Below are positions 8,999 through 17,353 of a DNA stretch of 64,000 nucleotides, piece by piece. How positions within the stretch are numbered: the first letter of the stretch is position 1; each line of letters opens with the position of its first letter. The DNA is from Lysobacter oculi. GTDB taxonomy: Bacteria > Pseudomonadota > Gammaproteobacteria > Xanthomonadales > Xanthomonadaceae. The stretch covers positions 1,126,001-1,190,000 of the forward strand of contig NZ_CP029556.1 of NCBI RefSeq assembly GCF_003293695.1. Direction: 5' to 3'. The notes beneath the pieces are model-generated. The model did no database searches. It saw only the letters and a list, made by a program, of their open reading frames with translations, and was not told the DNA's origin. The position numbers and the translations under genes are program-made.

Positions 8999-9919
8999 TC
9001 AGGCCACCACGCCCTGCCGCACCGTGCCGCCATCGGACTGCGCGTTGCGCAGCGCCTGGATGCGCACGTCCAGCGGCGGGTGGCTCAACAGCAGCTGCTT
9101 GAGGCCGTGGCCGACCGCGCCACTGATGCCGAACGCGGCGATCTGCTTGGGCAGCGTGTTCTCGCCGTGGTTCTGCTTGAGGCGTTCCAGCGCGGCGATC
9201 ATCTTGTTGCGGCCCGCCAACCGGGCGCCGCCGGCGTCGGCGCGGAACTCGCGGTGACGCGAGAACCACATCGCGATCATGCTGGCGAACAGGCCGAACA
9301 CCATGTCCAGCACGATGACGCTGACCCAGTAGCCGATGCCCGGGCCCTCGTTGCGGCCGCCCGACAGGTAGCCGTCGATGACCCGGCCGACCAGCCGCGA
9401 CAGCACGATGACGAAGGTGTTGAGGACGCCCTGCAGCAGCGCCATGGTCACCATGTCGCCGTTGGCGACGTGGCTGACCTCGTGGCCCAGCACGGCTTCC
9501 GCCTCATCGCGGTCGAGCGCGCGCAGCAGGCCGGTGGACACCGCGACCAGCGCGTTGTTGCGGTTGGCGCCGGTGGCGAATGCGTTGATTTCCGGCGCGT
9601 CGTAGATGGCGACTTCCGGCATCCCGATGCCGGCGGCCTGCGCCTGGCGGCGGACGGTCTCGACCAGCCAGGTCTCGGCCTCGTTGCGCGGCTGCTCGAT
9701 GACGTAGGCGCCGGTGGAGCGCTTCGCCATCCACTTCGACATCAACAGTGAGATGAAGGAGCCGCCGAAACCGAACACGGCCGCCATCACCAGCAACCCG
9801 CCGTTGTTGCCGAGGCGGATGCCGAACATGGGCAGCACCACGTTCATGATGATGCCGAGCAGGACCAGCACCGCGAGGTTGGTGGCGAGGAACAGGGTGA
9901 TGCGTTTGAACATGGTCAT
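8999..9919 (-). CDS. htpX: Membrane zinc protease HtpX
   Basis: A 306-residue M48B peptidase for inner-membrane protein quality control. Two N-terminal membrane segments (about 5-30 and 40-62), the catalytic HEVSH (His146-His150), and two further hydrophobic segments before the third-ligand region EFRADAGGA are all present. The length is slightly above E. coli HtpX (293). Starts at 9919 and 9913 are both possible; the second gives the MFKR opening common in xanthomonads. The gene is divergent from gluQ. Confidence 0.96.
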   Translation of the reverse strand: MTMFKRITLFLATNLAVLVLLGIIMNVVLPMFGIRLGNNGGLLVMAAVFGFGGSFISLLMSKWMAKRSTGAYVIEQPRNEAETWLVETVRRQAQAAGIGMPEVAIYDAPEINAFATGANRNNALVAVSTGLLRALDRDEAEAVLGHEVSHVANGDMVTMALLQGVLNTFVIVLSRLVGRVIDGYLSGGRNEGPGIGYWVSVIVLDMVFGLFASMIAMWFSRHREFRADAGGARLAGRNKMIAALERLKQNHGENTLPKQIAAFGISGAVGHGLKQLLLSHPPLDVRIQALRNAQSDGGTVRQGVVA

Positions 9920-9978
9920 GCAGCCATATGAGGTGATCTACGTCGAAAATATGGGCTGCCGTGCTTGAATGCAACGTG

Positions 9979-10887
9979 ATGCCGATGACAGCCCGCCCCG
10001 CCGCCCCGTATCGGGGCCGTTTCGCGCCCTCCCCGACCGGCCCGCTGCACTTCGGCTCGCTGGTGGCGGCCCTAGGCAGCTGGCTGCATGCACGCGCGCG
10101 CGGCGGCGAATGGTGGGTGCGGATCGAGGATGTGGACCGGACCCGCGAGGTGGCCGGTGCCGCCGAGGCGCAACTGGAAGCGCTGCGCCGCTTCGGGTTG
10201 CATTGGGACGGCGACGTGGTCCGGCAATCCGATCGCGGCGCGTTGTACCAGGCCGCGCTGGACGGGCTGATCGCGCGCGGTCTCGCCTTCGAATGCCATT
10301 GCAGCCGCAGCGACCTGGAAGGCGCTGGCGGCATCCATCGCGCGTGCGTGGCGGATGGCCCGCGCGAGGTGCCGGCGGTGCGCCTGCGCGTGCCGGACGG
10401 CAGCGGGGTGGAGGTCGATGACGCAGTCCACGGCCACATCGCCCAACGCTTGGATACTGAAGTTGGCGACTTCGTGCTGAAACGCGCCGACGGCTGCTGG
10501 GCCTACCAGCTGGCGGTGGTGGTGGATGACGCCGCGCAGGGCATCACCGATGTGGTGCGCGGCGCCGACCTGCTGGATTCCACCCCGCGCCAGGTCTATC
10601 TGCAGCAGCTGCTCGGGCTGCCGACGCCGCGTTACGCGCATCTTCCGCTGGTGCTCGATGACGCGGGCCGCAAGCTGTCCAAGTCGCTGGCGGCGCTGCC
10701 GCTGGATGCCGCCGACCCGCTGCCCGCGCTGGCCGAAGCGTGGCGCATCCTGGGCCAGGACATCGAGGCCATCACCGCCAGCCCGAATGCCGATGGATTC
10801 CTCCAGCGCGCCATCCATGCGTTCGACGAAAGCCGGCTTCCGCGCGCGGCGCAGCCCTCGCCGCATCGCACAACAAGATTGCAGTGA
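9979..10887 (+). CDS. gluQ: Glutamyl-Q tRNA(Asp) synthetase
   Basis: A 302-residue paralogue of the GluRS catalytic core. It glutamylates queuosine at position 34 of tRNA-Asp rather than charging tRNA-Glu. The opening RGRFAPSPTGPLHFGSLVAA has the HIGH-type motif (here HFGS), the zinc ligands lie in FECHCSRSDL and HRAC, and the KMSKS-type loop is RKLSKSLA. It lacks the anticodon-binding domain, as expected. I use the ATG at 9979; a GTG at 9961 and a second ATG at 9985 are in frame and no ribosome site decides between them. Confidence 0.93.
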   Translation: MPMTARPAAPYRGRFAPSPTGPLHFGSLVAALGSWLHARARGGEWWVRIEDVDRTREVAGAAEAQLEALRRFGLHWDGDVVRQSDRGALYQAALDGLIARGLAFECHCSRSDLEGAGGIHRACVADGPREVPAVRLRVPDGSGVEVDDAVHGHIAQRLDTEVGDFVLKRADGCWAYQLAVVVDDAAQGITDVVRGADLLDSTPRQVYLQQLLGLPTPRYAHLPLVLDDAGRKLSKSLAALPLDAADPLPALAEAWRILGQDIEAITASPNADGFLQRAIHAFDESRLPRAAQPSPHRTTRLQ

Positions 10888-10929
10888 AGCGCGCCTAGAA
10901 TCGGTCGGGACTCACCAAGGACACCGGCA

Positions 10930-11670
10930 ATGACTTCACGCGTGGCATTCGTAACGGGCGGCACCGGCGGCATCGGCACGGCAATCATCAAGCGGCTCGC
11001 CGACATGGGGCACAGGGTGGCCACCAACTATCGCAACGAGGAAAAGGCGCGCGACTGGGCCGACAAGATGAAGTCCGAGGGCTACGACATCCTGCTGGTC
11101 AAGGGTGATGTCACTTCCACCGACGACGCCAACACCATGGTGAAGGAGATCGAGGACAAGCTCGGCCCGGTGGAGATCCTGGTCAACAACGCCGGCATCA
11201 CCCGCGACGGCACCTTCCACAAGATGAAGGAAGACCAGTGGTGCGACGTCATCAACACCAACCTCAATTCCTGCTTCAACGTGACCCGCCCGGTGATCGA
11301 GGGCATGCGTGACCGCAAGTGGGGCCGCATCATCCAGATCAGTTCGATCAACGGCCTGAAGGGCCAGTACGGCCAGGCCAACTACGCGGCGGCGAAGGCC
11401 GGCATGCACGGCTTCACCATTTCGCTGGCGCGCGAGAACGCCCGCAACGGCATCACCGTCAACACGATCTCGCCGGGCTACATCGCCACCGACATGGTGA
11501 TGGCGGTGCCGGAGGAAGTCCGCGCCAAGATCGTCGCCGACATCCCGACCGGCCGCCTCGGCACGCCGGAGGAGATCGCGTACGGCGTCGGCTTCCTGGC
11601 CGACGACAACGCCGGCTGGATCACCGGCTCCAACCTCGACATCAACGGTGGCCACCACATGGGCTGGTAA
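10930..11670 (+). CDS. phbB: Acetoacetyl-CoA reductase
   Basis: A 246-residue NADPH-dependent short-chain dehydrogenase that makes (R)-3-hydroxybutyryl-CoA for polyhydroxybutyrate. It has the TGGTGGIG cofactor loop, NNAGITRDGTFHKM, the SSINGLKGQYGQ active-site serine block and the catalytic YAAAK. The C-terminus NGGHHMGW is typical of PhbB. AAGGA lies upstream. The next genes are the PHA repressor phaR and a second phbB, so this is a PHB locus without a synthase gene nearby. Confidence 0.93.
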   Translation: MTSRVAFVTGGTGGIGTAIIKRLADMGHRVATNYRNEEKARDWADKMKSEGYDILLVKGDVTSTDDANTMVKEIEDKLGPVEILVNNAGITRDGTFHKMKEDQWCDVINTNLNSCFNVTRPVIEGMRDRKWGRIIQISSINGLKGQYGQANYAAAKAGMHGFTISLARENARNGITVNTISPGYIATDMVMAVPEEVRAKIVADIPTGRLGTPEEIAYGVGFLADDNAGWITGSNLDINGGHHMGW

Positions 11671-11691
11671 GCCCGGCCGGTCGAGGTTGAA

Positions 11692-11714
11692 AGGGCCCGC
11701 CGAGTGCGGGCCCT
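11692..11714 (+). terminator. Terminator-like hairpin after phbB
   Basis: A perfect 9-bp stem, AGGGCCCGC/GCGGGCCCT, with a five-base loop and a weak GTTCATTT tail. It probably reduces read-through into phaR. Confidence 0.55.
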
Positions 11715-11800
11715 GTTCATTTGCGGCCCGCCAAAACGCCAGTTGCGCCGCCTGTTGCGCTGCGTCATCCTGCAGCGATTCCACAGGGGTTCGCCGAGCC

Positions 11801-12283
11801 ATGCCCACGCGCATCATCAAGAAGTATCCCAACCGCCGGCTCTACGACACCGAGATCTCCAGCTACATCACGGTGGAGGAAGTGCGGCAGTTGATCCTCG
11901 ACGGCGAGCAGTTCGAGGTGCGCGATGCCAAGACCGGCGAAGACCTGACCCGGCAGGTGCTGCTGCAGATCATCGCCGAGCAGGAACAGGGCGGCGAACC
12001 GGTGCTGTCCACCCAGTTGCTGAGCCAGATCATCCGCTTCTACGGCGACTCGATGCAGGGCTTCATGGGCAACTACCTGGAGCGCTCGATGCAGCTGTTC
12101 CTGGAGCAGCAGAACCAGTTCCGCCAGCAGATCGGCGGGCTGCTCGGGCAGAGTCCGTGGACGATGATGAACCAGATGGCCGAACGCAATCTGGATGCCT
12201 GGACGCAGTTCCAGAAGTTCATGGCCGGCCAGGCCAGCGCCGCCGAAAAGCCCGGCGATACCAAGCCCGGCGGCAAGCGCTGA
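11801..12283 (+). CDS. phaR: Polyhydroxyalkanoate synthesis repressor PhaR
   Basis: A 160-residue regulator that binds PHB granules and DNA, releasing phasin and PHA genes when polymer accumulates. The N-terminal DNA-binding domain starts RIIKKYPNRRLYDTEISSYI, followed by the PHB_acc block LLSQIIRFYGDSMQGFMGNYLE and a glutamine-rich amphipathic C-terminus likely to touch granules. The ATG at 11801 places the conserved KYPNRRLYDT at the usual position. One base separates its stop from the next phbB start. Confidence 0.95.
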   Translation: MPTRIIKKYPNRRLYDTEISSYITVEEVRQLILDGEQFEVRDAKTGEDLTRQVLLQIIAEQEQGGEPVLSTQLLSQIIRFYGDSMQGFMGNYLERSMQLFLEQQNQFRQQIGGLLGQSPWTMMNQMAERNLDAWTQFQKFMAGQASAAEKPGDTKPGGKR

Positions 12284-12284
12284 T

Positions 12285-13043
12285 ATGCCGATGACGGGGG
12301 ACAGCCACCGTCGGCTGGCGGTGGTGACGGGCGGCTTGGGCGGCCTGGGCACGGCGATCTGCCGCAGCCTGCATGACGCCGGGCGCCGCGTGGTCGCGGT
12401 GGACCTGGGCGGCGCGCCGGAGCGCATCGAGGCGTTCGAGGCGGCGATGGCCGGCACCGATGCTTCCTTCCACCCGCTCGACGTCACCGATTTCGGCGCC
12501 TGCGCCGCCTTTGCCGAGGCGATGGCCGCGCAGCACGGCGGCATCGACATCCTGGTCAACGCGGCCGGGATCACCCGCGACACCACCCTGCGCAAGATGG
12601 ACAAGACGCAGTGGGACGCGGTGATGAACGTCAACCTGGACGGCGTGTTCAACCTGACCCGCCACGTCATCGACGGCATGGTGGCGCGCGGCTTCGGGCG
12701 CATCGTCAACATCAGCTCGGTGAACGGCCAGACCGGCCAGTTCGGGCAGGCCAACTATTCCGCCGCCAAGGCCGGCATGCACGGCTTCACCATGGCCTTG
12801 GCGCGCGAAGTCGCGGCCAAGGGCGTGACGGTCAATTCGGTGTCGCCCGGCTACTGCGAAACCGCGCTGGTCATGGGTATGGACGAGGTGATCCGCGCGC
12901 AGATCGTGGCGAAGGTGCCGGTGGGCCGGCTCGGCCAGCCGCATGAAATCGCCCGCGCCGTGCAGTTCCTCGCCGCCGAGGATGCCGGCTTCATCACCGG
13001 CGCCAACCTGCCGGTGAACGGCGGCCTCTTCATCAGTTTCTGA
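12285..13043 (+). CDS. Second acetoacetyl-CoA reductase / 3-oxoacyl reductase
   Basis: A 252-residue short-chain dehydrogenase, paralogous to the reductase 600 bp upstream. It shows VTGGLGGLGTAI for cofactor, NAAGITRDTTLRKM, SSVNGQTGQFGQANYSAAK for catalysis (Ser, Tyr, Lys) and a C-terminal NGGLFISF. It starts one base after the phaR stop, so it is co-transcribed with the repressor. PhbB is most likely; FabG-like activity on longer acyl chains is the alternative. The first of two close ATGs (12285, 12291) is used. Confidence 0.85.
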   Translation: MPMTGDSHRRLAVVTGGLGGLGTAICRSLHDAGRRVVAVDLGGAPERIEAFEAAMAGTDASFHPLDVTDFGACAAFAEAMAAQHGGIDILVNAAGITRDTTLRKMDKTQWDAVMNVNLDGVFNLTRHVIDGMVARGFGRIVNISSVNGQTGQFGQANYSAAKAGMHGFTMALAREVAAKGVTVNSVSPGYCETALVMGMDEVIRAQIVAKVPVGRLGQPHEIARAVQFLAAEDAGFITGANLPVNGGLFISF

Positions 13044-13069
13044 TTCCGTACAAGACGCAAGGATCTTTC

Positions 13070-13240
13070 ATGAAGCTCACCCCGCCCGCCTTCGCGACCT
13101 GGTTCATCGCGCTGCTGATCGGCCTGCTGGCGCTGGCCGGCAAGCTCGGCTATTTCCCGCCGGCCGCGCCGTATGCGTTCTGGATGATGACGGTCGGCTT
13201 CGGGATGCTGGTGCTGGGCTCGCTGCTCAAGGGGCTTTGA
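13070..13240 (+). CDS. Small membrane protein, 56 residues
   Basis: A short gene opening MKLTPPAFATWFIALLIGLL and ending GMLVLGSLLKGL, with two hydrophobic helices joined by KLGYFPPAAPYAF. AAGGA stands eight bases before the ATG, and a strong terminator follows the stop, so it looks like a genuine last gene of the phaR unit. Similar tiny two-helix proteins of unknown function are common in xanthomonads; I assign no role. Confidence 0.75.
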   Translation: MKLTPPAFATWFIALLIGLLALAGKLGYFPPAAPYAFWMMTVGFGMLVLGSLLKGL

Positions 13241-13270
13241 CGCCAAGCCGAAGCCACATCGCGACCCACA

Positions 13271-13296
13271 GAAAACGGGCCTTTCGGCCCGTTTTC
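13271..13296. terminator. Bidirectional terminator
   Basis: A perfect 11-bp stem, GAAAACGGGCC/GGCCCGTTTTC, around loop TTTC. It lies between the small membrane protein gene and the convergent M48 peptidase gene. Confidence 0.9.
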
Positions 13297-13318
13297 CGTT
13301 TCCGGACTGCGATGGACT

Positions 13319-14239
13319 TCAGAAGGCGCCGGTCGCCGCCGCTGCCGGCTTGTCGGTGCAGAAGCGCTGGCGGAACTCGTGCGCCTTGGGGAGCAGCGAA
13401 CGCAGGTGCTCGATGCGGCTTTCCGGGCTGGGGTGGGTGGAGGCGAATTCCGGACCGGAATTGCCGCCGGCCTGCGCGGCCATGCGCTCCCACAGCGGCA
13501 CGGCTTCGTCGGGGTTGAAGCAGGCGGCGGCCATCAGCATCAGGCCCACTTCATCGGCGCTGCTTTCGTGCGCGCGGGCATACGGCAGCTGCGAGGTCAC
13601 GCCATAGGCGCTGAACACCGCCTGCTGGATGCCGGGGTCGATGCCGCCGACCGCCGCGCCCATCTGCGCCACCTGTTCCAGCTTGCCGCGGCTCATGCGC
13701 TGCGCGCCGTGGCGCATCAGCGCGTGGGCGATTTCGTGGCCCATCACCACCGCCATGCCGTCGGCGTTCTGCGCGATCGGCACCAGCCCGGTATAGACGG
13801 CCATCTTGCCGCCCGGCAGCGCGAAGGCATTGGCCTGCGGCGAGTTCAGCACGACCACCTGCCACTTGAAGTCCTTGGCGAAGTTGCCGGCCTGGATGCC
13901 GTGTTCCTGTGCCAGCGCACCTTCGACCTCGTCGATCTTGTCGACCAGGCGGGTGGCGATGGTGCGGATCTGCTGCGAGATCTGCGAATTGGGATCGACC
14001 GGCTGCTCCTGCTGCAGCACTTCCTGGAAGGCCTGCAGGCCGAGCGCCTCTTCCTGCGCGGCGTCGATGTTCTTGTCGATCAGCACTTTCTCGCCGGTGT
14101 AGGGATCCACGGTGCGGTTGCTGACGTAGTAGTACAGGCCGTAGATCGCGAACGCCGCCAGGATCAGCAGGCGCGGGCTGAAGCCGAAACCGCGGCGACG
14201 CGGCTGGCCATACGGGTCTTGGGTCGGGTTCTGGCGCAT
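13319..14239 (-). CDS. M48 family metallopeptidase (periplasmic, membrane-anchored)
   Basis: A 306-residue zinc protease with a single N-terminal membrane anchor (about 22-40) after an arginine-rich cytoplasmic tail. The catalytic HEIAH is at His168-Glu169-His172, and the third ligand is probably the glutamate in HESSADEVG. THPSPESRIEHLRS closes the domain, as in the M48C group (LoiP/YcaL, BepA-like). A role in outer-membrane or periplasmic protein turnover is inferred from the family. AAGGAG precedes the start. It is the second M48 protease in the window after htpX. Confidence 0.85.
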   Translation of the reverse strand: MRQNPTQDPYGQPRRRGFGFSPRLLILAAFAIYGLYYYVSNRTVDPYTGEKVLIDKNIDAAQEEALGLQAFQEVLQQEQPVDPNSQISQQIRTIATRLVDKIDEVEGALAQEHGIQAGNFAKDFKWQVVVLNSPQANAFALPGGKMAVYTGLVPIAQNADGMAVVMGHEIAHALMRHGAQRMSRGKLEQVAQMGAAVGGIDPGIQQAVFSAYGVTSQLPYARAHESSADEVGLMLMAAACFNPDEAVPLWERMAAQAGGNSGPEFASTHPSPESRIEHLRSLLPKAHEFRQRFCTDKPAAAATGAF

Positions 14240-14383
14240 GCTGGCACTCTCCTTGGAAGCGGCCCGGTCGCGGTCACGCGGGGACGCCGGCTATTGAATC
14301 GGGTGCCGCACGACGGCCCTGTGAAACCCCCATGCGATCCCGCGCGCCTACCCTACACCGTCACGGGTGGCCGCCGGTATCGA

Positions 14384-16225
14384 CTACAGGTCGCGCACCA
14401 CGCGGAAGCCGGTACGGGCATTGGTGACGTCATGCGCCTGCGCCATCCGCCACGCGGAACGCGCCTGCGCCGGCGCGCTCGACCAGGTGCCGCCACGCAC
14501 CACCCGGCTGCGGCAACCGGGGTTGGACCAGGCGCCGCCATCGGCCGGGGCACGCCGGTAGCCCTGGTGCCAGCAGTCCACCGTCCACTCACCCACGTTG
14601 CCGGCCATGCCATGCAGGCCGAAGGCGTTGACCTTGTCGCGACCCACCGGCGCCGGGCCCCAGTAGCCATCGCCATAGCCTACGAAGGCATTGCCCCAGC
14701 GCCGCCCGCCAGGCGAACGGTCCAGGCTGCCGGTCAGGTTGCCGGCGCCGCGCGGCGGCTTGCCATCGCCCCACGGGTAGCGCGTCTGGCCACCCGCACG
14801 CAGCGCGTATTCGAACTCCGCCTCGTGCGGCAGGCGGTAGGGCTGGCCGGTCTGCGCGGACAGCCATTCGGCGTAGGCCTCGGCATCGCGCACATCGACA
14901 TGCAGCACCGGCATGTCCGGACGCGCGGCACGGCCGACGTAATCGTTCTTCCAGGTGATGTCGTTGCGCAGCACGAAGTTGCCGCTGCGTTCGTCATACA
15001 CCACCGAATAGCCCCGCCGCTGGGCGCGGGTGGCATGGCCGGTGGATTCGGCGAATCGCGCGAACTGCGCGACCGTCACCTCGGTACGCGCCATCGCGAA
15101 ACCGCGCTGGAAGGTGACGCGATGCTGCGGCCACTCGGCCTTGCTTGAGCCCGCTTCCTTCTCCGGCGCGCCCATCATGAAGGCGCCATGCGGGATGACG
15201 GCCATCTCCGGCCCCTGCCCGCCTGCCTTCAACGCATCGCTGAAGCGCTGGCCCGGCCGGTGCGTGCCGTAGCGCGTGGCCTGCTGCAGCTTGGCTTCGG
15301 CGATGGCGATGCGCCGGTCGCCCGGACGCGCGATCGCGCGCAGGTGGTCGATGTCGCCCGCGGCCGCCTTCAACGCGCCGAACGCGCCCGGCGTTTCCAG
15401 CTTGCGCAAGGTGTCGGCATAGACCCGCGCCACCCGCGCCTCGCGCCGCAGGGCAAGGCGATGCCGCGCGCCGGCGATGGGCGAGGCATCGGCGGGATGC
15501 AGCTTGGCGGCATCGTCCAGCCAGGTGTTGGCGGCATCGAAATCATCGACGGTGACGGCCTGCATCGCGCGTTCGATCATCACGCGCTGGATCGCCGCCA
15601 TGCCCTGCAACGCCCGCGCGTCACCGGGGCGGTTGCGCAGCACTTCGCGGAAGGCGGTGGCGGCCCCGATGCCGTCTTCGCCCAGCCGGCCCGCAGCCAG
15701 TTCGGTTTCGCCATGCTCCAGCAGCGCCTGCAGACGGTCGGCGGCATCCACCTTGGCCAGATAGGCCTGCGTTTCCGGCGCATCGGGCGACAGCGTGCGC
15801 GCGACCGCGGCGATGGCATGCGCGCGTGCGAGATCGACATGCGCGGCGTCGAGCGCGGATTCGCCCTGCCCGTACAGCGCGATGCGCGCGGCATCGAGCC
15901 CCGTATGCGCGGCCTCGTCGGCCGGTTCGCGTTCGAGGATGGCGAGATAGAGCGGGATGGCGGCTTCGGCATCCTCATACAGATGCCCGGCCTTCAACGC
16001 GGTGGCCGCATGGCGGCGCAGTTCCGGCAGCGGCGCGTCGGCAGCGGGCCGCGGCGCGTTCCAGTTCAGCGGATATTGCGGCGTTTCATCGCCACTGATG
16101 CTCACCAGACCACGGCGCAGGCGGGCCTCGATGGAGCCGGCCTCGGGCGCGGGCGGCGCGTCATCGCCACCGCACGCGGCGAGCAGCAGGGCAAGCAACA
16201 GCAGCGGGGGCGCGAGTCGCGGCAT
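14384..16225 (-). CDS. Lipoprotein with C-terminal formylglycine-generating-enzyme (SUMF1) domain
   Basis: 613 residues. A lipobox (LLAAC, Cys18) is followed by an alpha-helical, alanine-rich region of about 330 residues that looks TPR-like (for example AIPLYLAILEREPADEAAHT). The FGE/SUMF1 fold occupies about 355-610: GAFMMGAPEKEA, ARTEVTVAQFARFAES, LPHEAEFEYALR, GMAGNVGEWTVDCW, RGGTWSSAP and ARTGFRVVRD. Such domains often act as binding or scaffolding modules rather than sulfatase activators; no sulfatase is nearby. The start at 16225 gives the signal peptide; in-frame sequence further upstream shadows rnd. TACCCT ends six bases before the ATG. Confidence 0.85.
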   Translation of the reverse strand: MPRLAPPLLLLALLLAACGGDDAPPAPEAGSIEARLRRGLVSISGDETPQYPLNWNAPRPAADAPLPELRRHAATALKAGHLYEDAEAAIPLYLAILEREPADEAAHTGLDAARIALYGQGESALDAAHVDLARAHAIAAVARTLSPDAPETQAYLAKVDAADRLQALLEHGETELAAGRLGEDGIGAATAFREVLRNRPGDARALQGMAAIQRVMIERAMQAVTVDDFDAANTWLDDAAKLHPADASPIAGARHRLALRREARVARVYADTLRKLETPGAFGALKAAAGDIDHLRAIARPGDRRIAIAEAKLQQATRYGTHRPGQRFSDALKAGGQGPEMAVIPHGAFMMGAPEKEAGSSKAEWPQHRVTFQRGFAMARTEVTVAQFARFAESTGHATRAQRRGYSVVYDERSGNFVLRNDITWKNDYVGRAARPDMPVLHVDVRDAEAYAEWLSAQTGQPYRLPHEAEFEYALRAGGQTRYPWGDGKPPRGAGNLTGSLDRSPGGRRWGNAFVGYGDGYWGPAPVGRDKVNAFGLHGMAGNVGEWTVDCWHQGYRRAPADGGAWSNPGCRSRVVRGGTWSSAPAQARSAWRMAQAHDVTNARTGFRVVRDL

Positions 16226-16231
16226 CCGCCT

Positions 16232-16237
16232 AGGGTA
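16232..16237 (-). promoter_or_regulatory. Candidate leaderless -10 box for the FGE-domain lipoprotein
   Basis: TACCCT on the minus strand ends exactly six bases before the ATG. AGGCGG between them could also act as a ribosome site, so this case is less certain than the others. Confidence 0.35.
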
Positions 16238-16270
16238 TCGTTGTCCGCCTTTCCGACAGCCGAACATCGC

Positions 16271-17350
16271 GTGACTTTCATCTGGATCGACCAGCCCGAC
16301 ACCCTCCGTGGGCATCTCGCCGACCTGCCCGACCGCGTCGGTCTGGATACCGAATTCGTCCGCGAGCGCACCTGGTGGCCGGTGCTGGCGCTGGTGCAGA
16401 TCGCGATCGGCGAGCGCACGCTGCTGGTCGATCCGACCGTGCCCGCCATGCCCGAGGTGATCGCCGGCCTGCTGCGCGACGAGCGCGTGCTCAAGCTGAT
16501 GCACAGCCCGAGCGAGGACCTGGTCGCGTTCGGCCACACCTGCGGCGCGTTGCCGGCGCCGATGTTCGACACCCAGGCCGCCGCCGCGCTGTGCGGATTG
16601 GGCCCGGGCCTGGGCTACCAGAAACTGGTGCAGGCGGTATTGGATGTGGCGCTGGAAAAGGGCGAAACGCGCTCCGACTGGCTGCGCCGCCCGCTGACCG
16701 CCTCGCAATGCGAATACGCCGCGGATGACGTGCTGCACCTCGCCGCGCTGCACGACCACCTGTCCGCGAAGCTGGCGGCACTCGGGCGCGGCGAATGGCT
16801 GCGCGAGGATGCCGAACGCACCCTGCGCAATGCCGCCGACGACACCCCCGACCCGTGGCCGCACCTGGGCGTGCGCCCGGCGCAGGATTTCGATGCGGCT
16901 TCCCAAGCCCGCCTGCTGCGGCTGATGCGCTGGCGCGAACACACCGCGCGCGAACGCGACCTGCCGAAGAACTGGGTCATCGACCAGCCGCTGGCGCTGC
17001 AACTGGCCCTGAAGCCCCCGGCGGATTTCGCCGCCCTGCGCACCCTGCTGGATGCCACGCCGAAGTCGCCGCGCAAGCTGGCCCGCGAACTGTGGGACGC
17101 GCTGCAGACGCCACTCGACGACGAGGCCACGATGCCGCCGGTGCGCCGCGATGCCGACCTCGACAAGCAGAAGCTCAAGCGCCTGCAGAATGCGGTGGCC
17201 GACGTTGCCCGCGAACACTACATCCCCGAAGGCGTCATCGCCTCGCGCCGCTGGCTGGAGGCGCTGATGGAAACCGGTGAGTGGCCGGATGCGCTCAAGG
17301 GTTGGCGGCAGGCGCTGCTGGCACCACGCTTCGCGACGATCCTGGGCTGA
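16271..17350 (+). CDS. rnd: Ribonuclease D
   Basis: A 359-residue 3'-5' exonuclease that trims tRNA and other stable RNA precursors. The DEDD-family sites are DTEFVRERTWWP (exo I), HSPSEDLVAFG (exo II) and YAADDVLHL (exo III), followed by two HRDC-type helical segments; E. coli RNase D has 375 residues. It starts at GTG 16271, which puts FIWIDQPDTL at the N-terminus. Upstream sequence open in the same frame only shadows the divergent lipoprotein gene. It converges on the serine hydrolase gene with 3 bp between stops. Confidence 0.95.
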   Translation: MTFIWIDQPDTLRGHLADLPDRVGLDTEFVRERTWWPVLALVQIAIGERTLLVDPTVPAMPEVIAGLLRDERVLKLMHSPSEDLVAFGHTCGALPAPMFDTQAAAALCGLGPGLGYQKLVQAVLDVALEKGETRSDWLRRPLTASQCEYAADDVLHLAALHDHLSAKLAALGRGEWLREDAERTLRNAADDTPDPWPHLGVRPAQDFDAASQARLLRLMRWREHTARERDLPKNWVIDQPLALQLALKPPADFAALRTLLDATPKSPRKLARELWDALQTPLDDEATMPPVRRDADLDKQKLKRLQNAVADVAREHYIPEGVIASRRWLEALMETGEWPDALKGWRQALLAPRFATILG

Positions 17351-17353
17351 AGC

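Noticed and set aside
16226..17218. In-frame N-terminal extension of the FGE-domain lipoprotein by 331 codons
   Set aside because: It lies entirely antisense to rnd and would bury the lipoprotein signal peptide inside the protein.
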